From positions 124,001 through 188,000 of the forward strand of contig NZ_AMRG01000003.1 of the NCBI RefSeq assembly GCF_000299895.1: a DNA stretch of 64,000 nt, given 5' to 3'. The notes beneath the pieces are model-generated. The model did not search any database. It saw nothing but the letters and a program-made list of their open reading frames with translations, and was not told the origin of the DNA. This document shows, one piece after another, positions 48,281 through 56,767 of this stretch (positions are counted from its first letter, which is position 1; every line of letters begins with the position of its first letter). The translations under genes were made by a program, and so were the position numbers. The stretch is from Idiomarina xiamenensis 10-D-4. Lineage in GTDB: Bacteria > Pseudomonadota > Gammaproteobacteria > Enterobacterales > Alteromonadaceae.

Positions 48281-48307
48281 GGCTGCGGCCAATAATGACC
48301 CGCAGCC
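48281..48307. terminator. Dyad between convergent dolP and sspB
   Basis: GGCTGCGG (48281-48288) and CCGCAGCC (48300-48307) form an 8-bp stem with an 11-base loop. No T tract is adjacent, so termination would be weak. It is the only structure in the 67-base convergent gap. Confidence 0.4.
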
Positions 48308-48327
48308 AGAGCTAACAGATCGAGCAA

Positions 48328-48819
48328 TTATTTAATCACTTTCAAGCTGGGTCGCGACTTAGTCTGTGCGTTATTGCCCTGCGTTGGCGGCTGCTCGCTA
48401 TCGGCCTTATCACCGTCAACCGACTGCAATGTTGGCTTAGCCGGTGTAGGCGCTTCCGCTTCGCTGTCCAAATCTAACTCGGTCGCCTCATCATATTGAG
48501 CCTCTGGCTCGAATATCGCACCAGCGCCGTTCTCACGCGCATATAACGCCATTGCTGCGGCCATTGGTACTTGCACTTTCATCGGCTGCCCAGAAAAGCG
48601 CGCGTTAAAAGAAATTTCATCGTCGCCCAACGCCAAACCACCGACCGCGCTAGGGTTTATGTTTAATACGATTTGTCCTTCGTTGACAAAGTCACGCGGC
48701 ACAACCACTCCAGGAATGGTCGCGTCGACCACCAAATGAGGGGTCAATTGGTTATCCAATAACCATTGATAAATCGCACGTAATAAATAAGGGCGTTTGG
48801 GTGTCATCGTCGTACTCAT
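48328..48819 (-). CDS. sspB: ClpXP adaptor SspB
   Basis: Delivers ssrA-tagged proteins to ClpXP. The ATG at 48819 gives 163 residues. The peptide-binding domain is recognisable (MTPKRPYLLRAIYQWLLDN, TPHLVVDA, LNINPSAVGGLALGDDEI-type core). An acidic flexible linker follows and the C-terminus RPSLKVIK is the ClpX-binding module, as RPALRVVK in E. coli. It follows sspA by 24 bases. Confidence 0.95.
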   Translation of the reverse strand: MSTTMTPKRPYLLRAIYQWLLDNQLTPHLVVDATIPGVVVPRDFVNEGQIVLNINPSAVGGLALGDDEISFNARFSGQPMKVQVPMAAAMALYARENGAGAIFEPEAQYDEATELDLDSEAEAPTPAKPTLQSVDGDKADSEQPPTQGNNAQTKSRPSLKVIK

Positions 48820-48843
48820 GTCAATCAGCAAAAGAAATGGCGC

Positions 48844-49473
48844 TTAGCGCGCCATGTCTCGTTCTACATCGGTTAGCGATTGCTGGAATGCATCGCGTTC
48901 GAATAAGCGTAGCATGTAGCTCTTAATTTCTTTCGCTCCGCTACCTTGTAGGTCAATACCGTAGGCCGGTAAACGCCACAACAACGGCGCTAAGTAACAA
49001 TCGACTAAGCTAAACTCTTCGCTCATAAAGTAAGGCGCATCGGCAAATACTGGTGCTAAGGCCAGTAAACCCTCTTTCAGTTCCTGACGCGCTTGTTCAG
49101 CACCACTACCACCCTCGGTAATACGCTGCGCCAAGCTGTACCAATCACGTTCAATACGATACATCATTAAACGGCTGGTGCCGCGCGCTACCGGATACAC
49201 AGGCATTAATGGCGGATGCGGAAAACGCTCATCCAAGTATTCCATGATGATATGGCCGTTATAAAGCACCAACTCACGGTCGACTAAGGTCGGCATGGTT
49301 TCCGGATAGGGATTGAGTTGCATCAAATCTTCCGGTTTGTTGTCGCTATCGACATAATTAATTTCTACGCCGACGCCTTTTTCAGCCAAAACGATACGTA
49401 CCTGATGACTGGCTAAGTCGTCCTTGCCTGCGTACAAGGTCATAACAGAACGTTTATTTGCAGCAACGGCCAT
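48844..49473 (-). CDS. sspA: Stringent starvation protein A (GST-fold RNA-polymerase-associated)
   Basis: RNA-polymerase-associated protein of glutathione-S-transferase fold that acts in stationary phase and acid stress. It has 209 residues (E. coli 212). The N-terminal thioredoxin-like half starts VMTLYAGKDDLASHQVRIVLAEKG; MEYLDERFPHPPLMP joins it to the helical half. It lacks GST catalytic residues, as the family does. It is followed by sspB as in E. coli and preceded by petC. Confidence 0.95.
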   Translation of the reverse strand: MAVAANKRSVMTLYAGKDDLASHQVRIVLAEKGVGVEINYVDSDNKPEDLMQLNPYPETMPTLVDRELVLYNGHIIMEYLDERFPHPPLMPVYPVARGTSRLMMYRIERDWYSLAQRITEGGSGAEQARQELKEGLLALAPVFADAPYFMSEEFSLVDCYLAPLLWRLPAYGIDLQGSGAKEIKSYMLRLFERDAFQQSLTDVERDMAR

Positions 49474-49501
49474 TTATTTCTCCAGAAATATCAAATAGCA
49501 A

Positions 49502-49525
49502 AGGGGCAGATGCGGATCTGCCCCT
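49502..49525 (-). terminator. Strong hairpin between petC and sspA
   Basis: Plus strand AGGGGCAGAT-GCGG-ATCTGCCCCT is a perfect 10-bp stem with a 4-base loop. Read on the minus strand it is followed by TTGCTATTTG, a weak T-rich stretch. It probably terminates or attenuates petABC transcription before sspA. Confidence 0.6.
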
Positions 49526-49558
49526 GAATCAGTCACGTATTAAGTTATCCTCAATACG

Positions 49559-50293
49559 TTACTTAACGTCTTTCCAGAACTCTTTCTTCAGGAACCACGC
49601 TAACAGTGTAAACACTAATAAGAAACCGAATACGAACCAGCCAATGCGGGTACGCTCTAGTTTCATCGGTTCGCCGGTGTATACCAAGAAGTTGGTCAAA
49701 TCGAGTACCGCCTGATCATATTCACCAGCGCTTAATGCACCCGTGCCATCAGATTTTAGACCAACGTAAACGTCTTTCATCTCACCGTCGATCATACGCT
49801 CTTCGTGAGTACGTTCAGGTAATCCCTGCAGTTCTTGCAACACGTGCGGCATGCCTACATTTGGGAAAACTACGTTGTTTACGCCAAACGGACGGCTATC
49901 GTCGCGATAGAACGAACGTAGATAGGTATATATCCAATCTTTGCCGCGTACACGCGAGACCATCGTTAAATCGGGAGGCGGATTACCAAACCACGATGCC
50001 GCTTTTTCGGCTGGCATGTTATTGGTAATCAAATCACCCGCTTTATCGCCGGTGAACTGCAAGTTTTCTTGTCCCAGTTCTAACGGCACGCCGATGTCTT
50101 CAAAAGTACTGTTATAGCGCTGGTACTGCATCTGGTGACAACCCAGACAATAGTTCATAAACAGTTGCGCACCGCGCTGTAACGACGCTTTATCGGTCAA
50201 GTCAATGTTTGCTTTGTCCAGATGTACCGAAGGACCTGCAGCAAACACAAGGGTCGGTAACAAGGTTACCAGAGCGACAAGTAATTTTTTCAT
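49559..50293 (-). CDS. petC: Cytochrome c1 of the bc1 complex
   Basis: Membrane-anchored c-type cytochrome that passes electrons from the Rieske protein to soluble cytochrome c. It has 244 residues. Signal peptide (MKKLLVALVTLLPTLVFAA), one CXXCH haem site (YCLGCHQMQYQRYN, about 49), likely Met ligand downstream in the conserved PNVGMPHVL, and a C-terminal membrane helix (RIGWFVFGFLLVFTLLAWFL). It shares one base with the petB stop. Confidence 0.97.
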   Translation of the reverse strand: MKKLLVALVTLLPTLVFAAGPSVHLDKANIDLTDKASLQRGAQLFMNYCLGCHQMQYQRYNSTFEDIGVPLELGQENLQFTGDKAGDLITNNMPAEKAASWFGNPPPDLTMVSRVRGKDWIYTYLRSFYRDDSRPFGVNNVVFPNVGMPHVLQELQGLPERTHEERMIDGEMKDVYVGLKSDGTGALSAGEYDQAVLDLTNFLVYTGEPMKLERTRIGWFVFGFLLVFTLLAWFLKKEFWKDVK

Positions 50294-51558
50294 TATGATG
50301 TCAACCTTTCTGGCAGCGGCTTAGTCTTCTCTCGCTTACTGTAGAACCACAGCAAGATAAAGAAGCCAAAGTACAAGAGTGTAAAGATCTGCGCGATACG
50401 TGTTGCTGTTGGCGTTGCCGGTTGCGTACCCAAGTAACCCAAGACGATGAAGCTGATAGCAAATACCGTCAGGTTAACTTTGTGCAGCGCGCTACGGAAA
50501 CGTACTGAGCGAACTTTACAGCGATCCAGCCAAGGTAGTAGCGCTAGCATGACAATGGCGGCGAACATCAAAATAACCCCGAATAGCTTATCCGGTACCG
50601 CTCGCAAAATGGCGTAGAACGGTGTGAAATACCACACTGGCGCAATGTGCTCAGGGGTTTTCAACGGGTTAGCCGGTTCAAAGTTTGGTGGCTCTAAGAA
50701 GAAACCGCCCATCTCTGGATTGAAGAAAATGACGTAGCAGAAAGCAAACAAGAAGATGCCGATAGCCACTAAATCTTTCACGATGTAGTACGGATAGAAA
50801 GGAATCGCATCGACGATATCGTACTTCTTGGTGAAGCGTTCGTGGAACTTAAACTTCGGTTTCTCAGCGTCGTCCACGGTACCCTTTTTCTTCTTCACTT
50901 CGATGCCGTCAGGGTTATTCGAACCGACTTCATGCAAGGCGATAATATGTAGGAATACCAAAATCACCAACACCAATGGCAGCGCGATAACGTGTAGCGC
51001 GAAGAAGCGGTTCAAGGTAGCGCCGGAAATCACGTAATCACCGCGAATCCATAGCGTTAAATCGTCGCCAACGAACGGAATAGCGCCGAACAACGAAATA
51101 ATAACCTGTGCCCCCCAGTACGACATTTGCCCCCAAGGTAATAAATACCCCATGAAAGCTTCGGCCATCAGCACTAGGAAGATCAGCATACCGAAGATCC
51201 ACAACAGTTCACGCGGCTTTTGGTATGAACCGTACATCATGCCTCGGAACATGTGCAGGTAGACCACCACGAAAAAGGCCGAGGCACCGGTTGAGTGCAT
51301 GTAGCGTAGCAACCAACCGTACTCGATATCACGCATGATATATTCGACTGAGGCGAAAGCACCCTCTGAGCTGGGTACATAGTTCATGGTCAGCCAAACA
51401 CCAGTGAGGATTTGGTTAACTAAGACCAACATTGCCAGTACGCCAAATACGTACCAGAAGTTAAAGTTTTTTGGAGCTGGATACTGCGCTAAGTGAATAT
51501 TCCAAGTTTTGGTCATTGGAATACGCGCATCCATCCATTCGACAAATCGCTTAAACAT
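50293..51558 (-). CDS. petB: Cytochrome b of the bc1 complex
   Basis: Quinol-oxidising, di-haem b membrane subunit. It has 421 residues and about eight membrane helices. Haem-ligating histidines are in the YMHSTGASAFFVVVYLHMFR and FFALHVIALPLVLVILVFLH segments. The Qo-site PEWY-type motif appears as PVWYFTPFYAILR, the proteobacterial variant region. It begins at the last base of petA and overlaps petC by one base. Confidence 0.97.
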   Translation of the reverse strand: MFKRFVEWMDARIPMTKTWNIHLAQYPAPKNFNFWYVFGVLAMLVLVNQILTGVWLTMNYVPSSEGAFASVEYIMRDIEYGWLLRYMHSTGASAFFVVVYLHMFRGMMYGSYQKPRELLWIFGMLIFLVLMAEAFMGYLLPWGQMSYWGAQVIISLFGAIPFVGDDLTLWIRGDYVISGATLNRFFALHVIALPLVLVILVFLHIIALHEVGSNNPDGIEVKKKKGTVDDAEKPKFKFHERFTKKYDIVDAIPFYPYYIVKDLVAIGIFLFAFCYVIFFNPEMGGFFLEPPNFEPANPLKTPEHIAPVWYFTPFYAILRAVPDKLFGVILMFAAIVMLALLPWLDRCKVRSVRFRSALHKVNLTVFAISFIVLGYLGTQPATPTATRIAQIFTLLYFGFFILLWFYSKREKTKPLPERLTS

Positions 51559-52151
51559 TAGGCTTGCCCCTTATCCTCGCCGACTAAGATAGTGTTGTCA
51601 TCCACGTAATAGTGAGGTGGCACCACCAAGTTCAACGGCGCAGGAACGCCCTCGAACACTCGACCAGCGATATCATATGTTGAACCATGGCAAGGACAGA
51701 AGAAACCTGCCTGTACGCCATTCACATGGTCACCCATTTCTTCCGGTAAATACTGCGGAGAACAACCTAAGTGTGTACAAATCCCCACCGCAACGAAAAT
51801 TTCTTTTTTGATTGAACGATATTCGTTAGTGGCATATTCGGGTTGTTGGGGTTCTTCTGATTTGGGGTCACGCAGGCGGTCATCATGTTCCGGCAGGGCT
51901 TCTAACATTTCCGGGCTACGACGTACCACCCAGACCGGTTGGCCACGCCATTCAACACGAATGATACCGCCGTCTTCCAGTTTACTCAGCCCAGTCACTT
52001 CAACCGGGGCACCCGCGTTTTTCGCGCGTAAACTAGGGTTCCATGACGCAATGAAAGGAACGGCGACGCCAACCGCTCCCGCACCACCGACTACCGAAGT
52101 AGCAACGGTCAGAAACCGACGGCGGCCTTTATCTACAGGCGCATTGCTCAT
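51558..52151 (-). CDS. petA: Rieske iron-sulfur protein of the bc1 complex
   Basis: Carries the 2Fe-2S centre that takes electrons from quinol. The ATG at 52151 has GGAG about nine bases upstream and gives 197 residues. A twin-arginine-like RRRFL precedes one membrane helix, fitting Tat-dependent insertion. Cluster ligands are CTHLGC (about 130) and CPCHGS (about 152). First gene of petABC. Confidence 0.97.
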   Translation of the reverse strand: MSNAPVDKGRRRFLTVATSVVGGAGAVGVAVPFIASWNPSLRAKNAGAPVEVTGLSKLEDGGIIRVEWRGQPVWVVRRSPEMLEALPEHDDRLRDPKSEEPQQPEYATNEYRSIKKEIFVAVGICTHLGCSPQYLPEEMGDHVNGVQAGFFCPCHGSTYDIAGRVFEGVPAPLNLVVPPHYYVDDNTILVGEDKGQA

Positions 52152-52174
52152 CCACTCAATCTCCAGTTTGGACG

Positions 52175-52238
52175 CCTTGTACAACGTGCGTACAAGGTCA
52201 GGATATTAGCTGCTGCAAACACCAGCTTACGGCTGGTG
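52175..52238 (-). promoter_or_regulatory. petABC leader with two perfect hairpins
   Basis: Dyad 1: CCTTGTAC (52175-52182) and GTACAAGG (52190-52197), 8 bp, 7-base loop, ending 24 bases before the petA ATG. Dyad 2: CACCAGC (52220-52226) and GCTGGTG (52232-52238), 7 bp, 5-base loop; on the minus strand it is followed by TTTG. Both lie between the predicted start point and the ATG. They could be an operator, an attenuator or an mRNA-stability element. Confidence 0.5.
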
Positions 52239-52253
52239 ATAAAATTCTCACAG

Positions 52254-52282
52254 ATGATAAAGAAAAGCCTTAGTTTTTACAA
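52254..52282 (-). promoter_or_regulatory. petABC promoter
   Basis: Minus strand TTGTAA (52282-52277), 17-base spacer, TATCAT (52259-52254). Start near 52247, giving a leader of about 95 bases. Confidence 0.6.
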
Positions 52283-52349
52283 GGACGAAAGCCCAATGAT
52301 AAGCACACTAATCGCCTATTATCGGCGTTTTATCACGATTTGCAGGCAT

Positions 52350-52377
52350 AAAAAAACCCACGCCGAAGCGTGGGTTT
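52350..52377 (-). terminator. Intrinsic terminator of rplM-rpsI
   Basis: On the minus strand AAACCCACGC-TTCG-GCGTGGGTTT is a 10-bp stem closed by a stable C(UUCG)G tetraloop and followed by a T run. It lies 55 bases after the rpsI stop. Confidence 0.92.
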
Positions 52378-52431
52378 GGATTAACGTTGGGCTGATCGAG
52401 CTGTGGTTTTCGTAAAACCCGTACAGAACGA

Positions 52432-52824
52432 TTAACGTTTTGAGAACTGTGGACGCTTACGTGCTTTATGCAGACCGATTTTCTTACGCTCAACTTGACG
52501 CGCGTCACGAGTGACGTAGCCAGCTTTGCGTAAATCGCTGCGTAAAGTTTCGTCGTACTGCATTAAGGCACGGGTAATACCGTGACGAACAGCACCAGCC
52601 TGACCACTGATACCACCACCGCTAACGGTGATGTGCATGTCGAATTTATCCAACATTTCTACCAGTTCTAACGGCTGACGCACGACCATGCGTGCAGTTT
52701 CGCGACCGAAATATTCTTCTAAGGTGCGGTTGTTGATCGAAACAGCGCCTTTACCTGGGCGTAAAAATACGCGCGCAGTTGAGCTTTTGCGACGACCAGT
52801 ACCGTAGTATTGATTATCTGCCAT
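52432..52824 (-). CDS. rpsI: 30S ribosomal protein S9
   Basis: Ribosomal protein of the small-subunit head whose C-terminal tail reaches the P site. The ATG at 52824, downstream of GGAG, gives 130 residues as in E. coli; an ATG nine bases earlier is too near that site. [15 protein letters not shown] at the N-terminus and the terminal [17 protein letters not shown] are diagnostic. It follows rplM by 17 bases. Confidence 0.99.
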   Translation of the reverse strand: MADNQYYGTGRRKSSTARVFLRPGKGAVSINNRTLEEYFGRETARMVVRQPLELVEMLDKFDMHITVSGGGISGQAGAVRHGITRALMQYDETLRSDLRKAGYVTRDARQVERKKIGLHKARKRPQFSKR

Positions 52825-52841
52825 AGTTGTCATGCTCCGAG

Positions 52842-53270
52842 TTAAATATCCAGTTGTTTAGGCTGTTGAGCAACATGGTTGTGCTCAGCACCTGCGTACA
52901 CTTTCAGCTTACGGAACATGGCACGACCTAACGGACCACGAGGCAGCATACCTTTAACCGCTTTCTGAATTACCATTTCCGGCTTCTTAGCAATTAACTT
53001 TTCAAAGTTAATTTCTTTGATTCCGCCTGGGAACCCAGTGTGCGAATAGTACATTTTGTCCTGAGTTTTGCGGCCAGTTACAGCCACTTTCTCGGCATTA
53101 ACGATGACGATGTAATCGCCAGTGTCAACGTGAGGTGTATACTCAGGCTTATGCTTACCGCGCAGGCGGCGAGCAACTTCAGTAGCCAGACGACCTAAAG
53201 TTTTACCTTCAGCGTCAATGACGTACCAGTCACGTTTTACGCTTTCTGGTTTTGCTACAAAGGTTTTCAT
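52842..53270 (-). CDS. rplM: 50S ribosomal protein L13
   Basis: Early-assembling large-subunit protein. It has 142 residues, the E. coli length. [20 protein letters not shown] (about 15), [18 protein letters not shown], and the [20 protein letters not shown] block are diagnostic. It forms the conserved rplM-rpsI operon. Confidence 0.99.
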   Translation of the reverse strand: MKTFVAKPESVKRDWYVIDAEGKTLGRLATEVARRLRGKHKPEYTPHVDTGDYIVIVNAEKVAVTGRKTQDKMYYSHTGFPGGIKEINFEKLIAKKPEMVIQKAVKGMLPRGPLGRAMFRKLKVYAGAEHNHVAQQPKQLDI

Positions 53271-53423
53271 GTTTAATAGACCTACTAGTAAAAGTTCACG
53301 GACAGTAATTCCGGGCTTCCCCGCGAATCACAACAACAATTGCCTGAAAAATCAGTCAATTACTTGCTGCAACCGTTGCATTAACCAGAGTTAACACAAC
53401 GGACTGTAACGTGGGCTGCGCGG

Positions 53424-53451
53424 ATTATAGGAAAATCGTGCTCAAAGATCA
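53424..53451 (-). promoter_or_regulatory. rplM-rpsI promoter with GC-rich discriminator
   Basis: Minus strand -10 TATAAT (53429-53424) followed directly by CCGCGCAGCCC, a GC-rich discriminator typical of stringently controlled ribosomal promoters. The -35 is poor (GTGATC at a 17-base spacing). The leader to rplM is about 145 bases and could hold control structures, none clear by eye. Confidence 0.5.
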
Positions 53452-53467
53452 CGCACTTTTTCAAATT

Positions 53468-54601
53468 TTATGGCAGGTGAGGCTGCGCTAAATACTCGTG
53501 ACTTTGCATTTCTTTCAAGCGGCTGACACAACGTCGAAACTCAAAGCTCAACTGACCCTCACCGTAGAGTTGCTCTAGCGGCACAGCAGCAGACATCACC
53601 AATTTGACTTTACGTTCGTAAAATTCATCCACCAAGGCGATAAAACGACGTGCAGTATCGTCGTTGTGAGCGCCCATCGAGACTACATCACTGATTAGCA
53701 CCGCCGAGTAGAGACGCGCAATTTCCATGTAATCAAGTTGGCTACGGGGACCGCCGCAAATCGCTTGAAAAGTGAAAAAGATGACATCGTCGGCCAAACA
53801 GCGAACGGCTATTTTGCGGCCCGCTATTTTAATGTCACCGTTTTCACATTGCGATTGATGGTCGGGCGCCAGTTTAAAAAACGCTTCGAACAGCTGCTGG
53901 TCGGCTTTCTCATTGGCTGGGGTGTGATAAATCGCCGCCTGTGTCAGGGTGCGTAAGCGATAATCCACGCCGCTATCGACGTTAACCACATCACAGTGCT
54001 GCTTTATCAACGCAATCGCTGGTAAAAAACGCGCCCGCTGTAAGCCATTTTTATATAAATCATCAGGCACGATATTGGACGTTGCCACGAGTACCACACC
54101 GCGAGCGAACAACTGCTGCATAAGCGTTCCAAGTATCATGGCATCGGTAATATCTTGCACAAAAAACTCGTCGAAACAGATGATCTCAGCTTCAGCCGCT
54201 ATGCGTTCGGCAACGATGACTAATGGATCAGACTTGTTGGCTAACGTTTTCAACTCTTCATGCACGCGATGCATAAATCGGTGAAAGTGGATACGCCACT
54301 TGCGCTCAATCGGTAGCGCCTCGTAAAAAGTATCCACTAGATAGGTTTTACCGCGCCCAACACCACCCCAAAAATAAAGACCTTGAGGGGTTTTCGGGCG
54401 TTGTTTAAACCAGCGCTGCCAAGCGGGACGTTGGTGCCATTGATGACGCGCTAGCAACTGGTCGTACAAGCGTTGCAAATGCGCCACAGCTTCTGCCTGA
54501 GCCGCGTCTTTATGGAAATCACCACGTGCTAAATCGGCATGGTATTTCTGCATTGGTGTCTTTACGACGTTCGACACTACCAATTCACCCTGTTTCTGCA
54601 T
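53468..54601 (-). CDS. zapE: Cell division ATPase ZapE
   Basis: AAA-like ATPase associated with the Z ring (AFG1 family). It has 377 residues from 54601. Walker A is YFWGGVGRGKTYLVDTFYEA (about 77-96), Walker B CFDEFFVQDITDAMILG (about 140), and SNIVPDDLYKNGLQR the sensor region. The first 16 residues are outside the usual family N-terminus; MQKYHADLARGDFHKD from an ATG at 54553 would be the shorter alternative. Confidence 0.95.
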   Translation of the reverse strand: MQKQGELVVSNVVKTPMQKYHADLARGDFHKDAAQAEAVAHLQRLYDQLLARHQWHQRPAWQRWFKQRPKTPQGLYFWGGVGRGKTYLVDTFYEALPIERKWRIHFHRFMHRVHEELKTLANKSDPLVIVAERIAAEAEIICFDEFFVQDITDAMILGTLMQQLFARGVVLVATSNIVPDDLYKNGLQRARFLPAIALIKQHCDVVNVDSGVDYRLRTLTQAAIYHTPANEKADQQLFEAFFKLAPDHQSQCENGDIKIAGRKIAVRCLADDVIFFTFQAICGGPRSQLDYMEIARLYSAVLISDVVSMGAHNDDTARRFIALVDEFYERKVKLVMSAAVPLEQLYGEGQLSFEFRRCVSRLKEMQSHEYLAQPHLP

Positions 54602-54678
54602 TATCCTATGGGGGTGCCTATATTAACACGAAGCGATAACAGCGCACAGAATGTTATCCGCTTGCGCAAGGAGAGAAT

Positions 54679-55113
54679 ATGAGTTGGATTGTCGGATCGT
54701 TATTAGTGGTTGCCGGCATGGTACTGGGCTTCTTTTTGGCTCGCTACTGGTTGCAAAATCACTCGGACAGCTCGCGTCTTAATGACGAGGTTACGCAAAG
54801 TAAAGAGCAGTTGGCACAATATCAACGCGAAGTGGCAGAGCACTTTGCTACCGCTAATGCGTTGGTAAAACAGTTGGCTGATACTCAGGCTAAATTGCAA
54901 AGCTATTTAAATCATAGTGCCGATATCCTGCAGCGGAGTGATGACGATAAGCCATTGCCATTCTTTTCGGAGGATACTATTCGGCAACTGCGCGTCGCCA
55001 ATACCGTTAACCGCGATAGCCGCAGCGATAAGCATGATGCGGGTGAGCATGCCCCACGTGATTACGCCGGTTCTGCTAGTGGGTTGCTGAAAGGCGAACA
55101 AAAGCGTAAGTAA
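54679..55113 (+). CDS. zapG: ZapG/YhcB (DUF1043) inner-membrane division-associated protein
   Basis: Bitopic membrane protein linked to cell division and envelope synthesis. It has 144 residues. AAGGAG lies about six bases before the ATG. One N-terminal membrane helix (SWIVGSLLVVAGMVLGFFLARYW) is followed by a coiled coil (LNDEVTQSKEQLAQYQREVAEHF). LPFFSEDTIRQLR is the family's C-terminal block. E. coli has yhcB-degQ-degS in this order, as here. Confidence 0.9.
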   Translation: MSWIVGSLLVVAGMVLGFFLARYWLQNHSDSSRLNDEVTQSKEQLAQYQREVAEHFATANALVKQLADTQAKLQSYLNHSADILQRSDDDKPLPFFSEDTIRQLRVANTVNRDSRSDKHDAGEHAPRDYAGSASGLLKGEQKRK

Positions 55114-55218
55114 TATCTTGAAACATTTCACTGCCGAACTTATGTAAAGATTTCAGGGTCTGTTGCATTGAGCCATTAACAGGCCCGTATCGATTAACGA
55201 GTAGGAGTTCGATGCAGC

Positions 55219-56582
55219 ATGAAGAAATTAACTGCTTTAGTGACTGCCGTGGCGTTATCCGCCACGCTCTCAACCCTGCCAGCACAGGCTGGTATTCCGT
55301 TTTTTCAAAGCGATAGCGACGAAACCCCGACCCTAGCGCCAATGCTAGAACAGGTGACGCCTGCTGTGGTTAATATTTCAGTGAAGGGCAAGCGCGAAGT
55401 ACGCCAGCGCCTACCCGACGCTTTACGCTTCTTCTTTGGCCCTAATGCCCCCCGAGAGCAAGTACAAGAACGACCGTTCCAAGGCTTAGGCTCGGGCGTT
55501 ATCATCAATGCCAAAGAGGGTTACGTGATCACCAATAATCACGTCATTGACGGAGCTAATGAAATCGTCGTCACCCTCAAAGACGGCCGCCAATTTGACG
55601 CCAGCGTGATCGGTAGCGACGAACAAAGCGATATCGCCCTGCTGAAGGTCAAGGATGGTAAAAACCTTACCGAGATCAAATTAGGCAGTTCCTCAGACCT
55701 ACGCGTTGGTGACTTTGTGGTCGCCATCGGTAATCCCTTCGGGCTGGGTCAAACCGTCACTTCAGGTATCGTCAGTGCTTTAGGTCGTAGTGGCCTGGGT
55801 ATTGAAGAATTAGAAAACTTTATCCAAACCGACGCTGCGATTAACAGCGGTAACTCCGGTGGCGCGCTAGTCACGCTGGACGGTAAGCTGATTGGTATCA
55901 ATACCGCGATACTAGGCCCCAATGGCGGCAACATCGGTATCGGCTTCGCGATCCCTTCCGATATGATGAATAACCTAGTGTCGCAGCTGCTGGAGTTTGG
56001 CGAGGTACGCCGCGGTGTATTGGGCGTGCGTGGTCAAAGCTTGACGCACGACATCGCTAAAGCGTTAAACATCGACGTCACGCAAGGGGTATTTATCAAC
56101 GAGGTGGTAGAAGAGAGTGCCGCAGAACAAGCCGGCCTGAAATCCGGTGATGTGATCACCGCGGTGGATGGTAAGCCAGTGCTATCGATCACCGAGTTGA
56201 GTGCGCGCGTTGGTACCCTAGGCGCAGGCAAGGAAGTCGACCTAAGCGTGTTACGTGACGGCGACAAAATGGATATCAATGTGGTGCTAGGTAATGCTGA
56301 ATCAGCAGTCGCGGCAGCCGGCTTGCATCCGGCCTTAGAAGGCGCCACCTTAGCGCCTAGCGAAGACGGCAGCGGTATCGCCATTACCGAGATCGCGCCC
56401 GACTCACCGGCGGCGGCTGCCCCGGCTTACGTAAGAGTGACGTTATCATTGGTGTTAATCGCCAGCGCGTAACCAGTGTCAGTCAATTACGTGAGATCAT
56501 GGATAGCAGCAGCGATGTCATCGCTTTGAATATCCGTCGCGGTAATTCAACGCTATACTTGGTGCTACGTAATCGTTCGTAG
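55219..56582 (+). CDS. degQ: Periplasmic serine endoprotease DegQ, interrupted by a frameshift near its 3' end
   Basis: HtrA-family protease and chaperone for misfolded periplasmic proteins. As sequenced the frame stops at 56472 with a foreign tail after PDSPAAAAP. In the -1 frame from about 56424 the PDZ2 end continues (GLRKSDVIIGVNRQRVTS to LVLRNRS) and stops at 56582. Restored length is about 454 residues (E. coli 455). Signal peptide, His in TNNHVIDG, Asp in SDIALLKV and Ser in SGNSGGAL form an intact triad; two PDZ domains follow. The likely lesion is one lost base in GCCCCGGC (56419-56426). No slippery sequence is present. Confidence 0.92.
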
Positions 56583-56618
56583 TCACTAGCGACAATGGCG
56601 ATCACGCCAGATGCTATT

Positions 56619-56653
56619 GCGGACGCTGTTAAATCAGCCAGCGTCCGCTTTTT
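56619..56653 (+). terminator. Intrinsic terminator after degQ
   Basis: GCGGACGCTG (56619-56628) and CAGCGTCCGC (56639-56648) form a 10-bp stem followed by TTTTT. It separates degQ from degS, which therefore needs its own promoter. Confidence 0.92.
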
Positions 56654-56767
56654 AATCGCCTTGCTACCCGCTCATTTTAGTTTTGCGGTTTATGGTTCTT
56701 TTGGTTAGCACATGATGCTATTCTCTGGAATACCAACTAACAACAATCGCTCACCCTAGACACCGCC

